Shown piece by piece: positions 1 to 10,441 of a stretch of DNA of 64,000 bases. How positions within the stretch are numbered: the first letter of the stretch is position 1; the number at the start of each line of letters is the position of its first letter. The position numbers and the translations under genes are program-made. Source of the stretch: Gammaproteobacteria bacterium (lineage in GTDB: Bacteria; Pseudomonadota; Gammaproteobacteria; Steroidobacterales; Steroidobacteraceae); contig JABCZO010000019.1 of the NCBI GenBank assembly GCA_013289615.1, positions 1 to 64,000 on the forward strand. Direction: 5' to 3'. The notes under the pieces were generated by a model. It was not told where the DNA came from. It did no database searches and saw nothing but the letters and a program-made list of their open reading frames with translations.

Positions 1-2
1 AT

Positions 3-404
3 ACGCCGGGGGCGGTGAGCCGTGACCTGGCCGCGGCCGCACAGTATCGTGCGCTGCGCGAGCGCTGCAAGGAACTGCACACGATGCTGGTGCTGCCTTC
101 GAGTGCGCAGGGCGGTGTGGTCGACGATGCGGTCGACAATTTCGGCATCGGCGTGTCGAACTGCTGTGCACTGACCCGGATCGATGAGGCCGTCAGCCTC
201 GGCGGAGTGCTGTCGGCACTGGCGCGTTCGTTGCTGCCGGTCGCGTATTGCTGCGACGGCCCGCGAATTCCGGAGGATCTCAAGCCGGCGCGGGCGCATC
301 AGCTGGTCGCCCGCGCCATCGAACTGTCGCGTCAGGCGCAGACCTGCGCCGACGACGATCTGCTCGCCCGCCGCTATGGACGCAGCGTACATGCCGCAGC
401 CTGA
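3..404 (+). CDS. flhF: FlhF, flagellar SRP-type GTPase (C-terminal part, cut by window start)
   Basis: This is the last 133 codons of a gene entering from the left; the reading frame is open from base 3 to TGA at 402-404. FlhF is the SRP-like GTPase that sets the site and number of polar flagella. The visible part carries the end of the NG domain: the TRIDEAVSLGG motif, which resembles the guanine-recognition and switch region of FlhF/FtsY, followed by LPVAYCCDGPRIPEDL, a typical FlhF C-terminal signature. It is followed by flhG with a 29-bp overlap, the usual flhF-flhG-fliA order. The identification is firm; the start and basic N-terminal domain lie outside the window. Confidence 0.9.
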   Translation, partial: TPGAVSRDLAAAAQYRALRERCKELHTMLVLPSSAQGGVVDDAVDNFGIGVSNCCALTRIDEAVSLGGVLSALARSLLPVAYCCDGPRIPEDLKPARAHQLVARAIELSRQAQTCADDDLLARRYGRSVHAAA

Positions 405-1257
405 AGTGCGCGCCAGGGATCTGTCGCCGCCGCCGGTGCAGGTCATCGCGGTGACCGGCGGCAAGGGCGGCACCGGTAAGACCGCGGTGTCGGTGAATCT
501 GGCAACCGCGCTTGCCAGGGCCGGACGCACCACGATGCTTCTCGACGGCGATCTGGGGCTGGCCAATGTGGACGTGCTGCTCGGATTGACGCCGCGCTGC
601 ACGCTCGAGCATGTGCTCAGCGGCGAGCGCCGGCTGGAAGAGGTGATACTCGAGACCAGTTCGGGTGTACGTGTGGTGCCGGCATCCTCGGGCGTGGCGC
701 GCATGGCGGCTCTGACGGCGAGCGAACAGGCCGCCATCGTCCAGGCCTTCAGCACCCTGCCCGGATCACTCGACGTGCTGATCGTGGACACGGCCGCCGG
801 CATCAGCGAATCGGTGCTGCAGTTCTGCCAGTCGGCGCAGCAGGTACTGGTGGTGCTGCGCGATGAGCCTACCTCGCTGACCGACACCTACGCGCTGATC
901 AAGGTCCTGAGCCGCAGCCACGGCGTGCGGCATTTCCGGGTGCTCGCCAACATGACACGCCATGCAGGCCAGGGCGACAGTGTGTTTCTTCGGCTGCAGC
1001 GCGTGACCGATCGCTATCTCGAGGTGGCGCTCGATTTCGTCGGGGAGATTCCCGAGGACGCTGCGATGCGCATGGCGGTGCAGGCGCAGCGACCGGTGCT
1101 CGAGGCGTTCCCATCGAGTCCGGCCGCGCGCGCCTTCGATCGGCTGGCGGGCGTGGCCGGGCGCTGGCCGATGCCCGAGGGTCCGAGCGGCCGGCTGGAG
1201 TTTTTTCTTGAACGCATGCTGCGACGTGCGGCACCCAGGCTGAAGGTGCTCAAATGA
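376..1257 (+). CDS. flhG: FlhG/FleN, MinD-like ATPase controlling flagellar number
   Basis: The protein has about 293 residues and belongs to the MinD/ParA ATPases. A deviant Walker A motif, GGKGGTGKT, sits near residues 29-37 with the catalytic lysine at about 35. DGDLGLANVDVLLGL follows, a hallmark of FlhG/FleN. In polar flagellates it restrains FleQ-dependent transcription and FlhF. Two in-frame ATGs are possible, 376 and 391; 376 is chosen because it precedes the P-loop by a normal distance, while an upstream start at 184 would only read through flhF in the wrong frame. The stop TGA overlaps the ATG of fliA, so the two are translationally coupled. Confidence 0.92.
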   Translation: MDAAYMPQPEVRARDLSPPPVQVIAVTGGKGGTGKTAVSVNLATALARAGRTTMLLDGDLGLANVDVLLGLTPRCTLEHVLSGERRLEEVILETSSGVRVVPASSGVARMAALTASEQAAIVQAFSTLPGSLDVLIVDTAAGISESVLQFCQSAQQVLVVLRDEPTSLTDTYALIKVLSRSHGVRHFRVLANMTRHAGQGDSVFLRLQRVTDRYLEVALDFVGEIPEDAAMRMAVQAQRPVLEAFPSSPAARAFDRLAGVAGRWPMPEGPSGRLEFFLERMLRRAAPRLKVLK

Positions 1258-1982
1258 ATACCGGCGCGCGCGCCTATGCCAGCACGCAGCCGGCGCCCGA
1301 CATGGATGCGCTGGTGCGCAAGCATGCCGATCTGGTAAAGCGCATCGCCTATCACCTGGCGGGCAGGCTGCCGCCGCAGGTGGAGGTCGAAGACCTGATG
1401 CAGGCCGGCATGATGGGCCTGCTCGAGGCGGCGCAGAACTATGCCACCGGGCGCGGCGCGAGCTTTGAAACCTATGCCGGCATTCGTATCCGCGGTGCGA
1501 TGCTCGATGCACTGCGCAAGCTCGACTGGGCGCCGCGCTCGGTGCACCGCAAGGCCCGCGCCGCGGCGCAGGCGCTGCGTGAAGTGGAGGCACAGCGGGG
1601 CTCGGAGGCCAGTGAAGCCGATGTCGCAGCCCACATGGGCGTGTCGCTGCCCGAATACCAGCGCATCGTGCAGGATACACTCGGCTGCCAGCTGCTGCGC
1701 CTGAACGACGCCGACGGCGAGGAATCCGCACTCGATCGCCTGGCCGATGGCGCGCCCGATCCGGAGGCGAGCGCGCTCGATGAGTCGCTGCGCCAGGCGA
1801 TCATCGAGGCGATTCAGGCGCTGCCCGAGCGCGAGCGTCTGGTGCTGTCGCTGTATTACGAGCAGGAGCTGAATCTGAAGGAAATCGGCGCGGTGCTCAA
1901 AGTCACCGAATCGCGCGTCTGTCAGCTGCATGGCCAGGCGCTGCTGCACCTGAAAGCGCAGCTCACCGAGTGGCACGGCTAG
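1254..1982 (+). CDS. fliA: FliA, flagellar sigma-28 factor
   Basis: This 242-residue sigma-70-family protein has region 2 near residues 40-90 (DLMQAGMMGLLEAA, then SFETYAGIRIRGAMLDALR). Region 4 lies near 180-235 (LPERERLVLSLYY and LKEIGAVLKVTESRVCQLH). The SFETYA...IRGAMLDALR stretch is diagnostic of FliA. It directs late flagellar and chemotaxis genes. Its ATG overlaps the flhG stop as ATGA. The next gene is motC rather than cheY, so the che block normally found here in Pseudomonas-type clusters is missing. Length is normal for the family. Confidence 0.94.
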   Translation: MNTGARAYASTQPAPDMDALVRKHADLVKRIAYHLAGRLPPQVEVEDLMQAGMMGLLEAAQNYATGRGASFETYAGIRIRGAMLDALRKLDWAPRSVHRKARAAAQALREVEAQRGSEASEADVAAHMGVSLPEYQRIVQDTLGCQLLRLNDADGEESALDRLADGAPDPEASALDESLRQAIIEAIQALPERERLVLSLYYEQELNLKEIGAVLKVTESRVCQLHGQALLHLKAQLTEWHG

Positions 1983-1992
1983 CGGTACGGCG

Positions 1993-2733
1993 GTGGACGT
2001 ACTAAGCATCACCGGCCTGCTGCTCGCCGCCGTTGCGATCATTCTGGGTGCCGTTCTCAAGGGCGCCGGCATTCACGCGCTGGTTTCAGCGGCGGCTTTC
2101 ATGATCGTGGCGGTCGGCACGGTGGCTGCCATCTGCGTGCAGACGCCGATGCAGGTCATGAAGCGCGCGCTGGTAATGTTCCCGTGGATACTGCGGCCGC
2201 CGTCGCACGACCCGGTGCGCGTCATCAGCAAGATCATCGACTGGAGCAACATCTCGCGCCGCCAGGGGCTGCTCGGGCTCGAGCGGCTGCTGGAATTCGA
2301 GCTCGACCCGTTCTTGCACAAGGGCCTGCAGCTGGTGGTCGATGGCAGCGAACCGGACATCATCCGCAGCACGCTCGAATTCGACATGCACGCGCGCGAA
2401 GCGGCCGACATCCGGGCCGCGAAGGTTTTCGAGGGCATGGGCATTTATTCCCCGACCCTCGGCATCATCGGCGCCGTGCTGGGGCTGATGGCGGTTATGC
2501 AGAATCTGGATGATCCGTCCAAGCTTGGCCACGGCATCGCCGCGGCATTCACTGCGACCGTGTACGGCATCGGCATGGCGAATCTGTTCTTCCTGCCGGT
2601 CGCCAACAAGCTCAAGCTCGCAGTGCATTCGCGCAGTCACCTGTGTGAAATGCAGCTCGAAGGCCTGATCGCGATCGCGCAGGGCGAGAACCCGCGCATC
2701 ATCGAGGGCAAGCTGCTCGGGTTTCTGCACTGA
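1993..2733 (+). CDS. motC: MotC, MotA-type flagellar stator protein
   Basis: The 246-residue membrane protein belongs to the MotA/PomA/TolQ/ExbB family. Two hydrophobic segments occur near residues 5-50 and two more near 150-205, flanking the cytoplasmic loop typical of MotA. The second pair includes GMGIYSPTLGIIGAVLGLMAVM, the conserved MotA helix-3 region, split here by its glycines and proline. It should form a proton-driven stator with MotD. The start is GTG at 1993, ten bases after fliA. The second-stator name motC rather than motA follows from its position beside fliA and from the MotD-like partner, by analogy with Pseudomonas. Confidence 0.87.
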   Translation: MDVLSITGLLLAAVAIILGAVLKGAGIHALVSAAAFMIVAVGTVAAICVQTPMQVMKRALVMFPWILRPPSHDPVRVISKIIDWSNISRRQGLLGLERLLEFELDPFLHKGLQLVVDGSEPDIIRSTLEFDMHAREAADIRAAKVFEGMGIYSPTLGIIGAVLGLMAVMQNLDDPSKLGHGIAAAFTATVYGIGMANLFFLPVANKLKLAVHSRSHLCEMQLEGLIAIAQGENPRIIEGKLLGFLH

Positions 2734-2757
2734 GCGGATGACCAGGACGCGACACTC

Positions 2758-3639
2758 ATGCAACGCTTCCGCCGCCACGACGATCACGATAATCACGAGG
2801 CCTGGGCGATCCCGTATGGCGATCTGGTGACCCTGCTGCTGGCGTTTTTTGTCGTGATGTACGCGATGTCGTCGGTCAATGAGGGCAAGTATCGCGTGCT
2901 GTCGGACTCGCTCACGGAAGCCTTTCACGGCACGCCGCGCTCACCGCAACCGATCGAGGCCGGCGGCACGCGGCTGCAGCCGATCGAGCAGCTGCCGCTG
3001 ACGCAGGTGCATCGGATGATCGCGTCCAGCCTGCCGGTGCGGCACATCGTTCCGGCGGCGGATACGCCACTTGCGTCGCGGCGCTCGCAGATCGCCGCGG
3101 CGCCGGCTGATCCGTCGTCGCATGACGAGGCGGCATCATTCGTCGAACCGGCCATTGCCGCGCCCGGCAGCGACCTCGATCGGGTCGCCCGCGACGTCAG
3201 CACCGCGTTGTCATCGCTGATCGCCTCGGGAAACGTGCGCGTGCGCCGATACGATTCCTGGGTAGCGGTGGACATCAGCACCGACATCCTGTTCGGCAGC
3301 GGTGTCGCGCGGCTGTCGGTTCCGGCGATAGAAGCGCTGCAGCGGCTGGCCGACACTTTGAGGACCTTTCCCAATGCGGTCCGGGTGGAAGGCCACACCG
3401 ACGACCGTCGCATCAATACCGCCGCCTTTCCGTCCAACTGGGAGCTGTCGGCGGCGCGCGCCGCCAGCGTGGTGCACCTGTTCATGGATCGCGGCATCGC
3501 AGCACAGCGCCTGGCAGTGGTCGGCTACGGCGAGTTCCGGCCGACGATGCCCAATGCGACTGTGACCGGCCGCAACGCCAACCGACGTGTGGAAGTCCTA
3601 ATCTTCAATCGCGACGGCACTGCCGACGGGCCGCGCTAA
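2758..3639 (+). CDS. motD: MotD, MotB-type stator protein with OmpA peptidoglycan-binding domain
   Basis: The protein has 293 residues. A single membrane helix near residues 18-40 begins WAIPYGDLVTLLLAFFVVMYAM and contains the conserved proton-channel aspartate (GDLVTLLLAFF). A variable, disordered periplasmic linker covers about 55-145. The C-terminal OmpA/MotB domain (about 150-285) shows EGHTDDRRINT and NWELSAARAASVV, the peptidoglycan-binding signature. It anchors the MotC stator to the wall. An AGGA ribosome site precedes the ATG at 2758, 24 bases after motC. Some MotD proteins also bind c-di-GMP effectors; this is not visible here. Confidence 0.88.
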   Translation: MQRFRRHDDHDNHEAWAIPYGDLVTLLLAFFVVMYAMSSVNEGKYRVLSDSLTEAFHGTPRSPQPIEAGGTRLQPIEQLPLTQVHRMIASSLPVRHIVPAADTPLASRRSQIAAAPADPSSHDEAASFVEPAIAAPGSDLDRVARDVSTALSSLIASGNVRVRRYDSWVAVDISTDILFGSGVARLSVPAIEALQRLADTLRTFPNAVRVEGHTDDRRINTAAFPSNWELSAARAASVVHLFMDRGIAAQRLAVVGYGEFRPTMPNATVTGRNANRRVEVLIFNRDGTADGPR

Positions 3640-3673
3640 CCGGGCGGCGCCACAGAACCAAGCGAAGAGGTGG

Positions 3674-4185
3674 ATGATGTTGTTACATGATGTCTCGCAG
3701 ACGGCACTGGCTGCCGCGGTGCTGACCCTGGGTCTGGTCATTCTGCTCGAGCTGCGCTCCTTTACCCGACTGCGCCGCTCGGTGGATATCAACCTGGGGC
3801 GTGTCTTCGAGCAGCTCGAGATGCTGCGCGCGGAATCGCGCAACATGCTCGAGGCCCAGGCCCAGGCCGCCGCCGCGGCGCTGTCCGCCAGGACGGCTGC
3901 GGGTGAAGGGCAGATACTGGAGCGGCCATTGACGGTCCCAGCGCCGATCGAGCGGGCGCTGGTCGAGCCGACCGCACTGGACTTCCTGGTCGCCCCGCCG
4001 ATCAACAGCAATGCCTATCTGAGCGCGAGCGCGCTGGCGGCTGATGGCCTTGCGCCCGCGGAGATTGCCGCGCGTTGCGGTCTGCCGGCCGGTGAAGCGC
4101 GCCTGCTGGCATCGCTGGCCTCGGCGCGGTTGCGCCGTGACCAGGCGGGCGAAGCCGCGTCGGGTCAGGCCGCAGCCGGCGCGAT

Positions 4186-4189
<4 letters not shown>
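3674..4189 (+). CDS. DUF2802 family protein, flagellar/chemotaxis cluster member
   Basis: This 171-residue protein starts with a short N-terminal hydrophobic helix (about 5-25) followed by a charged, probably coiled-coil stretch (25-75). It ends in the DUF2802 motif near 120-155 ([19 protein letters not shown] then GEARLLASL). DUF2802 genes usually close the cheW end of polar flagellar clusters in gammaproteobacteria; their function is unknown. Here it follows motD by 34 bases, with a GAGGTGG ribosome site. Its stop overlaps the stop of convergent rpoD by three bases, leaving no room for a terminator. Family call is good; function is open. Confidence 0.75.
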
Positions 4190-6303
<2,114 letters not shown>

Positions 6304-6604
6304 AGCGTCTCTGGGGATGTTTCCAAGACTCGAGTTTCAGACAAAACAGCCCGATCCGTCGCTGGGCAACGAAGGGCTGTGGTCATGGGGGTCGTTCATG
6401 GAAAAGTTGAATATGATAACCAGAATTGATACGCAGGTGCCAGTATTCAAGCCCCAGACCGTGGTAACGGCAGCAAAGATAAGGACTTGAACGCCATTAC
6501 ACCGACCCTCACCGCTTGCGAGCAGCATCGCGCGGGGCCGTCGGTGCGCGCACGAACGCGCTGTAAGCGCCTGGCACGCCCGGCGGTTGAACGATCCGGT
6601 ACCG
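6304..6604. other. Intergenic gap between dnaG and rpoD (rpoD leader)
   Basis: This 301-base stretch holds no credible gene. Read on the minus strand it is the leader of rpoD and is more AT-rich near 6400-6440, where a -10-like TATCAT occurs without a convincing -35 partner. A hairpin listed separately lies at 6346-6380. In other gammaproteobacteria this cluster carries internal promoters and an attenuating terminator, so regulation here is expected, but the sequence alone does not define it. Confidence 0.5.
6346..6380 (-). terminator. Hairpin followed by a T-run in the rpoD leader (possible attenuator)
   Basis: ACAGCCC at 6346-6352 pairs perfectly with GGGCTGT at 6374-6380 across a 21-base loop. 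On the minus strand the right arm runs into TTTTG, so the transcript ends in a short U-run 40 bases before the rpoD start. The seven-base stem and large loop make it a weak terminator, more plausibly an attenuator between dnaG and rpoD than a full stop. Confidence 0.35.
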
Positions 6605-8470
6605 TCAGGGGCCCCCAACTCTGCTTTGGGCAACCGTGAGTGCCTGAAGTTCCAGTTTCTCGGACTCGTCGAGGGTGTGCGCACGCGCCTTTTCGATCAG
6701 CACCTCCAGCCGGCGGCGCAGCTCCGAATCGAGCATGCGGACTACCGCCTGGCGCAGCTCCTGGCTGGCCGCCGCCTGGTCGGGCACCAGCGGCTCGCTG
6801 GCCGCCAGTTCGCACAGGCGCCGATACTCAGGCCGATCGCGCCAGCGCTCCAGGGTCTGCGCCATCGTGGCTGCGGGGCTCGCCTGCAGCTGCTCGAGCA
6901 GCGCGATCAGCGCCGCCACGCCCGGCTGATTCATGCGCGTGAGTTCCAGCCGCTGCTGCTCGCTCACCGCGCTCGCGGCGGCCGGGAAATGCAGCAGCAG
7001 CGTGATGGCCTGCGTCACCAGGCTGCCGCGGCCGACCGGGCGCAGCGGCGCGCGTGTCCTGCGCGCGGCTGCGGCTTCGGCCATACGCGGCGGGCTGGAA
7101 CTGGCGGCTTCCGGCACCGCGAGCCACTGCTGCAGGCGCTGTGGCGCAAGTCCGATCGCCGCGGCAACGCGATCGAGCACCAGTTCGCGATACACGCCGG
7201 GCGCGATCTTTTCCAGCAGCGGCCGGACCAACGCGACGAAATGTGCCTTGCCGTCGGCGTGGCTGACGTCGGCCTGCTCGCCCAGTTGCGCAATCAGGTA
7301 TTCGGAAAGCGGCACAGCCGTGTCCAGTCGCGCCGCAAACTGTTCTGCGCCCTCACGGCCGACCAGCGAATCCGGATCCTCGCCTTCGGGCAGAAACAGG
7401 AATCGAAGTTCACGGCCCTCGCGCGCTTCCGGCAATGCCTGTTGCAGCGCACGCCAGGCCGCGGTGCGCCCGGCGCGATCACCGTCGAAACAGAAGACGA
7501 CTTCACTCACCAGCCGAAATGCACGGCGCAGGTGTTCCGGCGTGGTCGCCGTGCCCAGCGTCGCCACTGCATCGGTGACCCCGGCCTGATGCAGCCGCAC
7601 CACGTCCATATAGCCTTCGACCACCAGCAGGCGCCGCAGCGGTCGGCGCGCCAGTCGCGTTTCGTACAGCCCGTAGAGTTCCTTGCCTTTATGAAACAGC
7701 GCCGTCTCGGGGGAGTTAAGGTATTTCGGCTCACCGCTGCCGAGCACGCGACCGCCAAGGCCGATGACCCGACCGCGCGTATCACGGATCGGGAACATCA
7801 GCCGGTCGCGGAACCGGTCGTAGTAACCATCACCGCCGCTGCCGCCACCGCCGCTGCTGCCGCCGCCGCTACCACCGGCGCGCTCACGCTCGACGATCAG
7901 CCCGGCCGCCAGCAAAGCCGTCTGCTCGCGCTCGCCGCCGCCGAATCGGTGCAGCACGTCATTCCAGGATTCGCTGGCGTAGCCGATACGAAAGCGCTCG
8001 ATCGTTTCGGCCGTAAGGCCGCGCTGCGCGGCGTAAGCGCTGGCGCGCTCGCTACGTGGCAGCGCCGAGCGATAGTAGTCCGCGACTCTTGCCAGCAATT
8101 CGTACAACGGCGCCGTGTCATCGGTGCTGGCTGCGGCGCCGGTCGCGAACGAACCAGGCGCTCTGCCGGCCTCGTGCGGTACGGTCAGGCCGAGCCGGTT
8201 GGCAAGATCCTCGACCGCTTCGGGAAACGGCAGGCGGTCGTACTCCATCAGGAAGCCGAGCGCGGTGCCATGCACGCCGCAGCCGAAGCAGTGATAAAAC
8301 TGCTTATCGGGGCTGACCCAGAACGATGGCGTCTTCTCGTCGTGGAACGGGCAACAGGCCTTGTATTCGCGCCCGGCGCGCTTCAGCGGCACGCGGCTGC
8401 CGATGATCTCCACGATATCGGCGCGGGCGATCAGCTCGTCGATGAAGGCTTGCGGAATCCGACCGGCCAT
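6605..8470 (-). CDS. dnaG: DnaG, DNA primase
   Basis: The 621-residue protein lays RNA primers at the replication fork. The N-terminal CHC2 zinc finger spans about 38-65 (CCPFHDEKTPSF...FYHCFGCGVHG), with the C-x2-H and C-x2-C ligands intact. The catalytic TOPRIM region spans about 225-375 (LLVVEGYMDVV and FCFDGDRAGRTAA). A helicase-binding C-terminal domain follows. A Gly/Ser run of about 16 residues (around 205-222) is inserted between the zinc finger and the catalytic core. The start at 8470 (MAGRIPQAF) fits the family; a longer frame would add 25 atypical residues. yqeY lies 25 bases upstream. Confidence 0.96.
   Translation of the reverse strand: MAGRIPQAFIDELIARADIVEIIGSRVPLKRAGREYKACCPFHDEKTPSFWVSPDKQFYHCFGCGVHGTALGFLMEYDRLPFPEAVEDLANRLGLTVPHEAGRAPGSFATGAAASTDDTAPLYELLARVADYYRSALPRSERASAYAAQRGLTAETIERFRIGYASESWNDVLHRFGGGEREQTALLAAGLIVERERAGGSGGGSSGGGGSGGDGYYDRFRDRLMFPIRDTRGRVIGLGGRVLGSGEPKYLNSPETALFHKGKELYGLYETRLARRPLRRLLVVEGYMDVVRLHQAGVTDAVATLGTATTPEHLRRAFRLVSEVVFCFDGDRAGRTAAWRALQQALPEAREGRELRFLFLPEGEDPDSLVGREGAEQFAARLDTAVPLSEYLIAQLGEQADVSHADGKAHFVALVRPLLEKIAPGVYRELVLDRVAAAIGLAPQRLQQWLAVPEAASSSPPRMAEAAAARRTRAPLRPVGRGSLVTQAITLLLHFPAAASAVSEQQRLELTRMNQPGVAALIALLEQLQASPAATMAQTLERWRDRPEYRRLCELAASEPLVPDQAAASQELRQAVVRMLDSELRRRLEVLIEKARAHTLDESEKLELQALTVAQSRVGGP
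7829..7880. repeat. GC-rich microsatellite-like run encoding a Gly/Ser linker in DnaG
   Basis: An irregular run of GCC/CCG triplets encodes, on the minus strand, a chain of glycines with a few serines between the DnaG zinc finger and TOPRIM core. It keeps frame and looks like a slippage-prone flexible linker. Confidence 0.6.
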
Positions 8471-8495
8471 ACTGGCCGTTAGTCTAGGGCAAGTG

Positions 8496-8939
8496 TCAGG
8501 ACAGGCGCGCTTTGATACGTGCGCCGACCGCAGACATATCCGCACGGCCCTGGGCTTTGGATTTGATCAGGGCCATGACCTTGCCCATATCCTTGATCGA
8601 GGCGGCGCCGGTCTCGCCGATGGCCTGGTTGATCAGCGCATCGAGCTCCGCGTCCCCCAGCGGCGCCGGCAGGTAGGCGTTGATGATGTCAAGCTCGGCG
8701 TTTTCCTTCGCGACCAGATCGGCGCGGCCACCGGCCTGGAAATGCGTGATCGACTCGCGGCGTTGCTTGCCCATCTTTTCCAGCACGCCGAACAGCTGGG
8801 TATCATCGAGGGTAATGCGCTCATCGACTTCGCGCTGCTTGACCGCAGCCATGATCAGGCGGATGCAGCCGAGGCGCTCCTTGTCGCCTGAGCGCATCGC
8901 TGATTTCATGTCTTCCTGAATGCGGGCCTTGAGGCTCAT
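8496..8939 (-). CDS. yqeY: YqeY/GatB-YqeY domain protein
   Basis: The 147-residue protein covers the whole YqeY family: an N-terminal helical part beginning SLKARIQEDMKSAMRSGDKERL and a C-terminal bundle near 95-147 (INQAIGETGAASIKDMGKVM). This resembles the tRNA-binding tail of the GatB amidotransferase subunit. Its exact role is unknown; a link to tRNA-dependent amidation is inferred from the domain. It sits between rpsU (12 bases upstream) and dnaG, a very common arrangement, so it is very probably cotranscribed with them. Confidence 0.88.
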   Translation of the reverse strand: MSLKARIQEDMKSAMRSGDKERLGCIRLIMAAVKQREVDERITLDDTQLFGVLEKMGKQRRESITHFQAGGRADLVAKENAELDIINAYLPAPLGDAELDALINQAIGETGAASIKDMGKVMALIKSKAQGRADMSAVGARIKARLS

Positions 8940-8951
8940 CGCCCGGACGCT

Positions 8952-9167
8952 TCAGGATCCGCGGGCGGGACGCGCGAAGTCGCGCGACACACGCTTCATA
9001 TGCCGCTTGACGGCGGCGGCCTTTTTGCGTTTTCGTTCCTGCGTGGGCTTTTCGTAGAATTCGCGCCGTCGCAGCTCGGCGAGAACGCCTGCCTTCTCAC
9101 AGGCCCGTTTGAAACGCCGCAGGGCGGCGTCGAAATACTCGTTCTCGCGTACTCGAACACTCGGCAT
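8952..9167 (-). CDS. rpsU: Ribosomal protein S21
   Basis: The 71-residue basic protein matches bS21 along its length: [20 protein letters not shown], then [23 protein letters not shown] and a basic tail. It binds the 30S platform and assists initiation. It heads the minus-strand rpsU-yqeY-dnaG-rpoD cluster and is divergent from tsaD. A perfect TATAAT lies just upstream on the same strand. Confidence 0.97.
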   Translation of the reverse strand: MPSVRVRENEYFDAALRRFKRACEKAGVLAELRRREFYEKPTQERKRKKAAAVKRHMKRVSRDFARPARGS

Positions 9168-9185
9168 CCAAATTCCAACCTATTG

Positions 9186-9191
9186 ATTATA
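9186..9191 (-). promoter_or_regulatory. Probable -10 box for rpsU
   Basis: ATTATA on the plus strand reads TATAAT on the minus strand, 19 bases before the rpsU start, in a short AT-rich island of a GC-rich intergenic gap. No good -35 lies at 16-18 bases. If used, the 5' leader would be only about a dozen bases. Confidence 0.45.
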
Positions 9192-9273
9192 AAGTGATTT
9201 TCGTTCCCTGCCGTCAGGGCAAGGGCCGGGATTCTAATGACACTGCAGGTAAAAGGCAAAACGCACGGCGACC

Positions 9274-10296
9274 ATGCGCATTCTGGCCATTGAGACATCC
9301 TGTGACGAGAGCGCCGTGGCGGTGCTGGATGAGCAGCGTGGGCTGCTCGCGCACGAGCTTTGGAGCCAGATCGACCTGCACCGGGCCTTCGGTGGCGTGG
9401 TGCCGGAGCTGGCCTCGCGCGATCACCTGCGCCGCCTGCTGCCGCTGCTGCGCAGCGCGCTCGAGCACGCCGGAACGCGCGCGAGCGAGATCGAAGGGGT
9501 CGCGTACACGGCTGGTCCCGGCCTGGTGGGTGCACTGCTGACCGGCGCGGCACTGGCGCGCTCGCTGAGTTTCGGCTGGAAGGTACCGGCGATCGGTGTG
9601 CATCACCTCGAGGGCCACTTGCTGGCGCCGATGCTGGAGACCCCGGCACCGCCATTCCCGCATATCGCGCTGCTGGTATCCGGCGGTCACACGATGCTGA
9701 TCGAGGTGCGCGGCATCGGCGACTACCTGCTGCTCGGACAGACCCGGGATGATGCGGCGGGCGAGGCCTTTGATAAGAGTGCCAAGCTGCTGGGCCTGCC
9801 GTATCCGGGCGGACCGGAGCTGGCGCAGCTGGCGGCATCCGGGCGGCCGGGGCGCTATTCGTTCCCACGGCCGATGCTGGATCGGCCTGGGTTTGAATTC
9901 AGTTTTTCAGGCCTGAAGACCGCGGTGCTGCAGGCGGTGCGCAGCGCGGCGCTGTCCGACCAGGAGCGCGCCGATGTGGCGCTCGCCGTGCAGGACGCGA
10001 TCGTTGCGACCCTGTGCGTCAAGGCGTTGCGCGCGCTGGAGTACACCGGGCATCGTGCGCTGGTGGTGGCAGGCGGTGTCGGCGCCAATCGTGAACTGCG
10101 GGCGCGGCTGACGCGCGAGGCGAGGGCATCAGGGGTCCAGGTGTTCTTCCCGCGGCTGGAATTCTGCACCGACAATGCAGCCATGATCGCCGTGGCCGGG
10201 CTGCATCGGCTGCGCGCCCACGAGCACACCGGCGGCGGCATTGAAGTCAGGGCACGCTGGCCATTGGAGCAGCTTCGGCCGCCCGGTATGGCCTGA
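9274..10296 (+). CDS. tsaD: TsaD, tRNA threonylcarbamoyladenosine (t6A) transferase subunit
   Basis: The 340-residue protein belongs to the Kae1/TsaD/Qri7 family and transfers threonylcarbamoyl to A37 of ANN-decoding tRNAs with TsaB and TsaE. The N-terminal [18 protein letters not shown] is the family signature. HHLEGHL (about 109-115) provides the two metal-ligand histidines. [10 protein letters not shown] near 265 and the nucleotide-binding SGGHTMLI complete the ASKHA fold. It is divergent from rpsU, a common pairing, and 9 bases after its stop lies the first of four long palindromes. Confidence 0.96.
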   Translation: MRILAIETSCDESAVAVLDEQRGLLAHELWSQIDLHRAFGGVVPELASRDHLRRLLPLLRSALEHAGTRASEIEGVAYTAGPGLVGALLTGAALARSLSFGWKVPAIGVHHLEGHLLAPMLETPAPPFPHIALLVSGGHTMLIEVRGIGDYLLLGQTRDDAAGEAFDKSAKLLGLPYPGGPELAQLAASGRPGRYSFPRPMLDRPGFEFSFSGLKTAVLQAVRSAALSDQERADVALAVQDAIVATLCVKALRALEYTGHRALVVAGGVGANRELRARLTREARASGVQVFFPRLEFCTDNAAMIAVAGLHRLRAHEHTGGGIEVRARWPLEQLRPPGMA

Positions 10297-10305
10297 CTAC
10301 CCCTG

Positions 10306-10369
10306 GGAGCTATCAGACTACACACAGCATTTTTGTAATTAAAAATGCTGTGTGTAGTCTGATAACTCC
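10306..10369. repeat. Long palindrome copy 1 (29-nt arms, 6-nt loop) after tsaD
   Basis: The left arm (10306-10334, starting GGAGCTATCAGACTAC) pairs with the right arm (10341-10369) at 28 of 29 positions; the only mismatch is arm position 5. The loop is GTAATT at 10335-10340, and the tip is ATTTTT/AAAAAT. It begins 9 bases after the tsaD stop and ends 72 bases before folB. Three relatives at 20443, 35786 and 49997 share length, tip and loop type but not the mid-arm sequence. No T-run follows the stem, so it is not an ordinary intrinsic terminator. Confidence 0.93.
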
Positions 10370-10441
10370 AAGCGATTGCCAAGGCGCACCGGGCGACACG
10401 AAACTCCTGCAATGGTCCGGCGAGTGGCTAAACTTCAAGAC

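Noticed and set aside
184-375. Longer FlhG starting at 184
   Set aside because: That segment is the out-of-frame translation of flhF; the MinD-like domain needs only the start at 376 or 391.
6404-6450. Heat-shock promoter for rpoD on the minus strand (CTTGAA is present)
   Set aside because: No CCCCATNT-like -10 lies at a suitable distance.
6587-8482. Long plus-strand reading frame opposite dnaG
   Set aside because: The minus strand is unmistakably DNA primase; the opposite frame is low-complexity and Arg/Gln-rich.
10306-10369. Reading the palindromes as ordinary intrinsic terminators
   Set aside because: The T-run is at the stem tip and no U-run follows the 3' arm; a real terminator at 29471-29510 looks quite different.
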